A stretch of DNA of 64,000 nucleotides from positions 1-64,000 of the forward strand of contig CAWBIM010000011.1 in assembly GCA_963788935.1 (NCBI GenBank), read 5' to 3'. The position numbers were made by a program, and so were the translations under genes. This document shows, in pieces, positions 62,520 to 64,000 of the stretch. Origin of the DNA: JAOPZW01 sp963788935. GTDB taxonomy: Bacteria; Actinomycetota; Thermoleophilia; Solirubrobacterales; Solirubrobacteraceae. A model generated the notes under the pieces. That model worked only from the letters and a program-made list of their open reading frames with translations. It did no database searches and had not been told where the DNA came from. The stretch's first letter is position 1, and each line of letters begins with the position of its first letter.

Positions 62520-63306
62520 CCGCTCGCTCATCGCCGTCGCGGCGGCGTTCGGTGCCGGCGGCCTCCTCCTCGCCGCGGCGCTCCTCGACCTCGACCTTCC
62601 CGACGTGCTCGCCCTCGGCGTCGCGGCGGCCGCCTACGGCTGTGGTCGCTACGCCGAGCCGCGTGCCGGAGCGGCCGGTGCGCTGGGCCTGTTCGCTGCG
62701 CTCGCCGCCGGCGGAGGCAGCATCGTGCCGGTCGTCCTCTGCACCGCCGGACCGTGGATTGCCGGGCGCGTCCTGCGCTCACACGACGAGCTGGTGGCTG
62801 CCCTCGAGGCCCGCACGAGCGAGCTCGCCGCCGAGCAGGACGCCCTCGGGCGCCTCTCCGTCACGCACGAGCGCGCACGGATCGCGCGCGAGCTTCACGA
62901 CATCGTTGCGCATCACCTCGCGGTAATCGTGGTGCAGGCGGGAGCAGGTCGGATCGCGGCCGACGAGCACGACGACGTCGAGCGCTTCGCCCGGATCCGC
63001 CGGTCAGGCGAGGAGGCGCTCGCGGACATGAGCCGTCTCGTCGACCTGGTGCAGCCCGGGACAACCGGCGCCCGCCCTCTCCTCCTCTTCGACGGTCCGT
63101 TCCGCCGTCGGGAGGGCCTCGAGCCGCGCGTCGGGAATCGGCGTGCCGGTATCGACGGAGCGTCCGTAGGTGCCGTCGGCCAGGCGCGCCTCGGCGCGCT
63201 CCACGGCGGCCAGCTGGTCCTTGAGGTCCTGGGTCCGGCCGACGTCGAACTCCTGCTGATAGAGCGCCTGCGAGCCGTCCTCGCCGGGATCGTCCTGTTC
63301 GCCTGA
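62512..63306 (+). CDS. Truncated membrane histidine kinase (phospho-acceptor domain only)
   Basis: 264 aa. Three to four N-terminal helices (about 5-85), a coiled linker (LVAALEARTSELAAEQDALG), then RARIARELHDIVAHHLAVIV, a perfect HisKA_3 site (His about residue 128). The kinase sequence stops making sense after MSRLVDLVQPG (about 63059). No HATPase follows in any frame, and the remainder is the opposite strand of the DksA-like gene. A deletion has probably fused the two. Eight-base overlap with the preceding gene. Confidence 0.75.
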   Translation: MPDRSLIAVAAAFGAGGLLLAAALLDLDLPDVLALGVAAAAYGCGRYAEPRAGAAGALGLFAALAAGGGSIVPVVLCTAGPWIAGRVLRSHDELVAALEARTSELAAEQDALGRLSVTHERARIARELHDIVAHHLAVIVVQAGAGRIAADEHDDVERFARIRRSGEEALADMSRLVDLVQPGTTGARPLLLFDGPFRRREGLEPRVGNRRAGIDGASVGAVGQARLGALHGGQLVLEVLGPADVELLLIERLRAVLAGIVLFA

Positions 63307-63390
63307 CGCCTCGGGCGCCAGGCCGGAGATCTCCTGTTCGATGCGCTCGCGCTCGAGCGCGAGGAGTTGGCGGGCGCGATCAGGATCCAT
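63004..63390 (-). CDS. TraR/DksA-like protein without zinc-finger cysteines
   Basis: 128 aa. MDPDRARQLLALERERIEQE, then VGRTQDLKDQLAAVERAEA and ARLADGTYGRSVDTGTPIPD, ARLEALPTAERTV are the DksA/TraR coiled coil and C-terminal core. The four zinc-ligand cysteines are replaced, as in the zinc-free subgroup. The last ~25 residues (from AGAGCPG) read through the antisense of the truncated kinase, so the natural end is probably near 63065 and the stop is acquired. Such proteins modulate RNA polymerase through the secondary channel. Confidence 0.75.
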   Translation of the reverse strand: MDPDRARQLLALERERIEQEISGLAPEASGEQDDPGEDGSQALYQQEFDVGRTQDLKDQLAAVERAEARLADGTYGRSVDTGTPIPDARLEALPTAERTVEEEERAGAGCPGLHQVDETAHVRERLLA

Positions 63391-63433
63391 CGAGCCACCC
63401 TACCGCCGACCTCCCTGCACCACGCTCCTCGTG

Positions 63434-64000
63434 CTAGCCGCCGAGCTCGTCCTCGACGTAGACCCGGACGATCTCGTCGAAGTCGGCCTCCGCCGAGAAG
63501 CCGAGGGCGCGGGCGCGGCGCGGGTCGAAGTCCCGCGGCCAGCCCGCCACCATGCGCATGATCGCCTCGTCGGGCCGGCGGTGGATACGGCGCACCGCGT
63601 CTTCGCCGGCGAAGCGGCGCAGCGCCTCGATCTCGTCGGCGACCGTCGCGGAGACGCCGGGCATCGTCAGGCAGCGGCGATCGCCGAGCCCGGCGGCATC
63701 GATCGTGGCGGCGTGGAGCAGGAAGCCGATCGCCGAGCGCGGCGACGCGAACCAGTGACGCACGTCGGAGGACACCGGCAGCACCGCGTCCTGACCGTTC
63801 AGCGGCTCGCGGATGATGCTCGAGAAGAAGCCCGACGCCGCCAGGTTCGGCCTGCCCGGCCGCACGCAGATCGTCGGCAGGCGGATGGCGATGCCATCGA
63901 CGAAGCCCCGACGAGCATGGTCCGACAGCAGCAGCTCGATCATCGCCTTCTGCGTGCCGTAGCTGGTGGCCGGCGTGACGCTGTGGTCGTCGCCGATGAC
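63434..64000 (-). CDS. NAD-dependent epimerase/dehydratase, DenD-like (5' end outside window)
   Basis: The last 188 codons of the frame on the minus strand. The window edge begins VIGDDHSVTPATSYGTQKAM, containing the SYGTQK catalytic Tyr-Lys pair. Next come LLSDHARRGFVDGIAIRLPT and ICVRPGRPNLAASGFFSSII, REPLNGQDAVLPV. This pattern (RRGFVDG, CVRPGxPN, REPL) is that of D-erythronate dehydrogenase DenD. It likely acts in sugar-acid catabolism. The cofactor domain is cut off. Confidence 0.85.
   Translation of the reverse strand, partial: VIGDDHSVTPATSYGTQKAMIELLLSDHARRGFVDGIAIRLPTICVRPGRPNLAASGFFSSIIREPLNGQDAVLPVSSDVRHWFASPRSAIGFLLHAATIDAAGLGDRRCLTMPGVSATVADEIEALRRFAGEDAVRRIHRRPDEAIMRMVAGWPRDFDPRRARALGFSAEADFDEIVRVYVEDELGG

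Overview
The window is very GC-rich, with almost exclusively G or C at third codon positions. It contains actinobacterial hallmarks: SARP/AfsR regulators, LuxR two-component pairs, leaderless starts and many GTGA/ATGA gene overlaps. My best guess is an actinomycete of the Thermoleophilia/Solirubrobacterales type, but this is inferred from style and gene content, not from a marker gene. No rRNA, tRNA, CRISPR array, IS element or phage gene was recognised.

Layout. (a) 1-4.8 kb: the end of a helix-turn-helix gene, the TCA pair icd-mdh, glmU, and a small membrane-protein/HTH-protein operon behind twin palindromes. (b) 4.7-15.6 kb: an amino-sugar and exopolysaccharide region. glmS, a GH18-like secreted glycosidase, a NodB/PgaB-like deacetylase, a hyaluronan-synthase-like GT2 and a UDP-sugar dehydrogenase all read leftward, and glmM diverges from them. 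With glmU nearby, the whole route from fructose-6-P to UDP-GlcNAc is present. (c) 15.7-19 kb: a pseudo-receiver LuxR regulator and a PAS-GGDEF-EAL protein whose active sites are both degenerate. (d) 19.2-27.2 kb: TetR-aidB, an M50 site-2 protease with CBS domains, and a three-gene succinate dehydrogenase that looks like the type E (CCG-domain) form. (e) 27.2-30.1 kb: strong hairpins, a cysteine dioxygenase-like gene, an MFS remnant and a DUF4386 operon. (f) 30.1-45.6 kb: two SARP-type regulators enclosing an EamA exporter, a two-component pair with an internally duplicated kinase, DUF2269, MMPL, SDR and a drug-type ABC exporter. (g) 45.9-64 kb: accessory small-molecule genes (PuuD-like, amidinotransferase-like, SnoaL, VOC, DUF899, DUF1326, SDR), a second ABC exporter with two permeases, and a second two-component locus whose kinase functions are split and decayed. 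The window ends inside a DenD-like epimerase.

At least twelve reading frames, including housekeeping glmM and sdhA, are broken by one indel each (two in aidB and in the EamA gene). Almost all restore with removal of exactly one base, so uncorrected insertion-type sequencing errors are the simplest explanation. I annotate those genes across the break.

The most interesting items are the UDP-GlcNAc/exopolysaccharide locus, the type E succinate dehydrogenase with four cysteines at its third cluster, the 11-bp heptamer repeats before the first SARP gene, the twin palindromes overlapping a leaderless start at 3923, and the duplicated and split histidine kinases.
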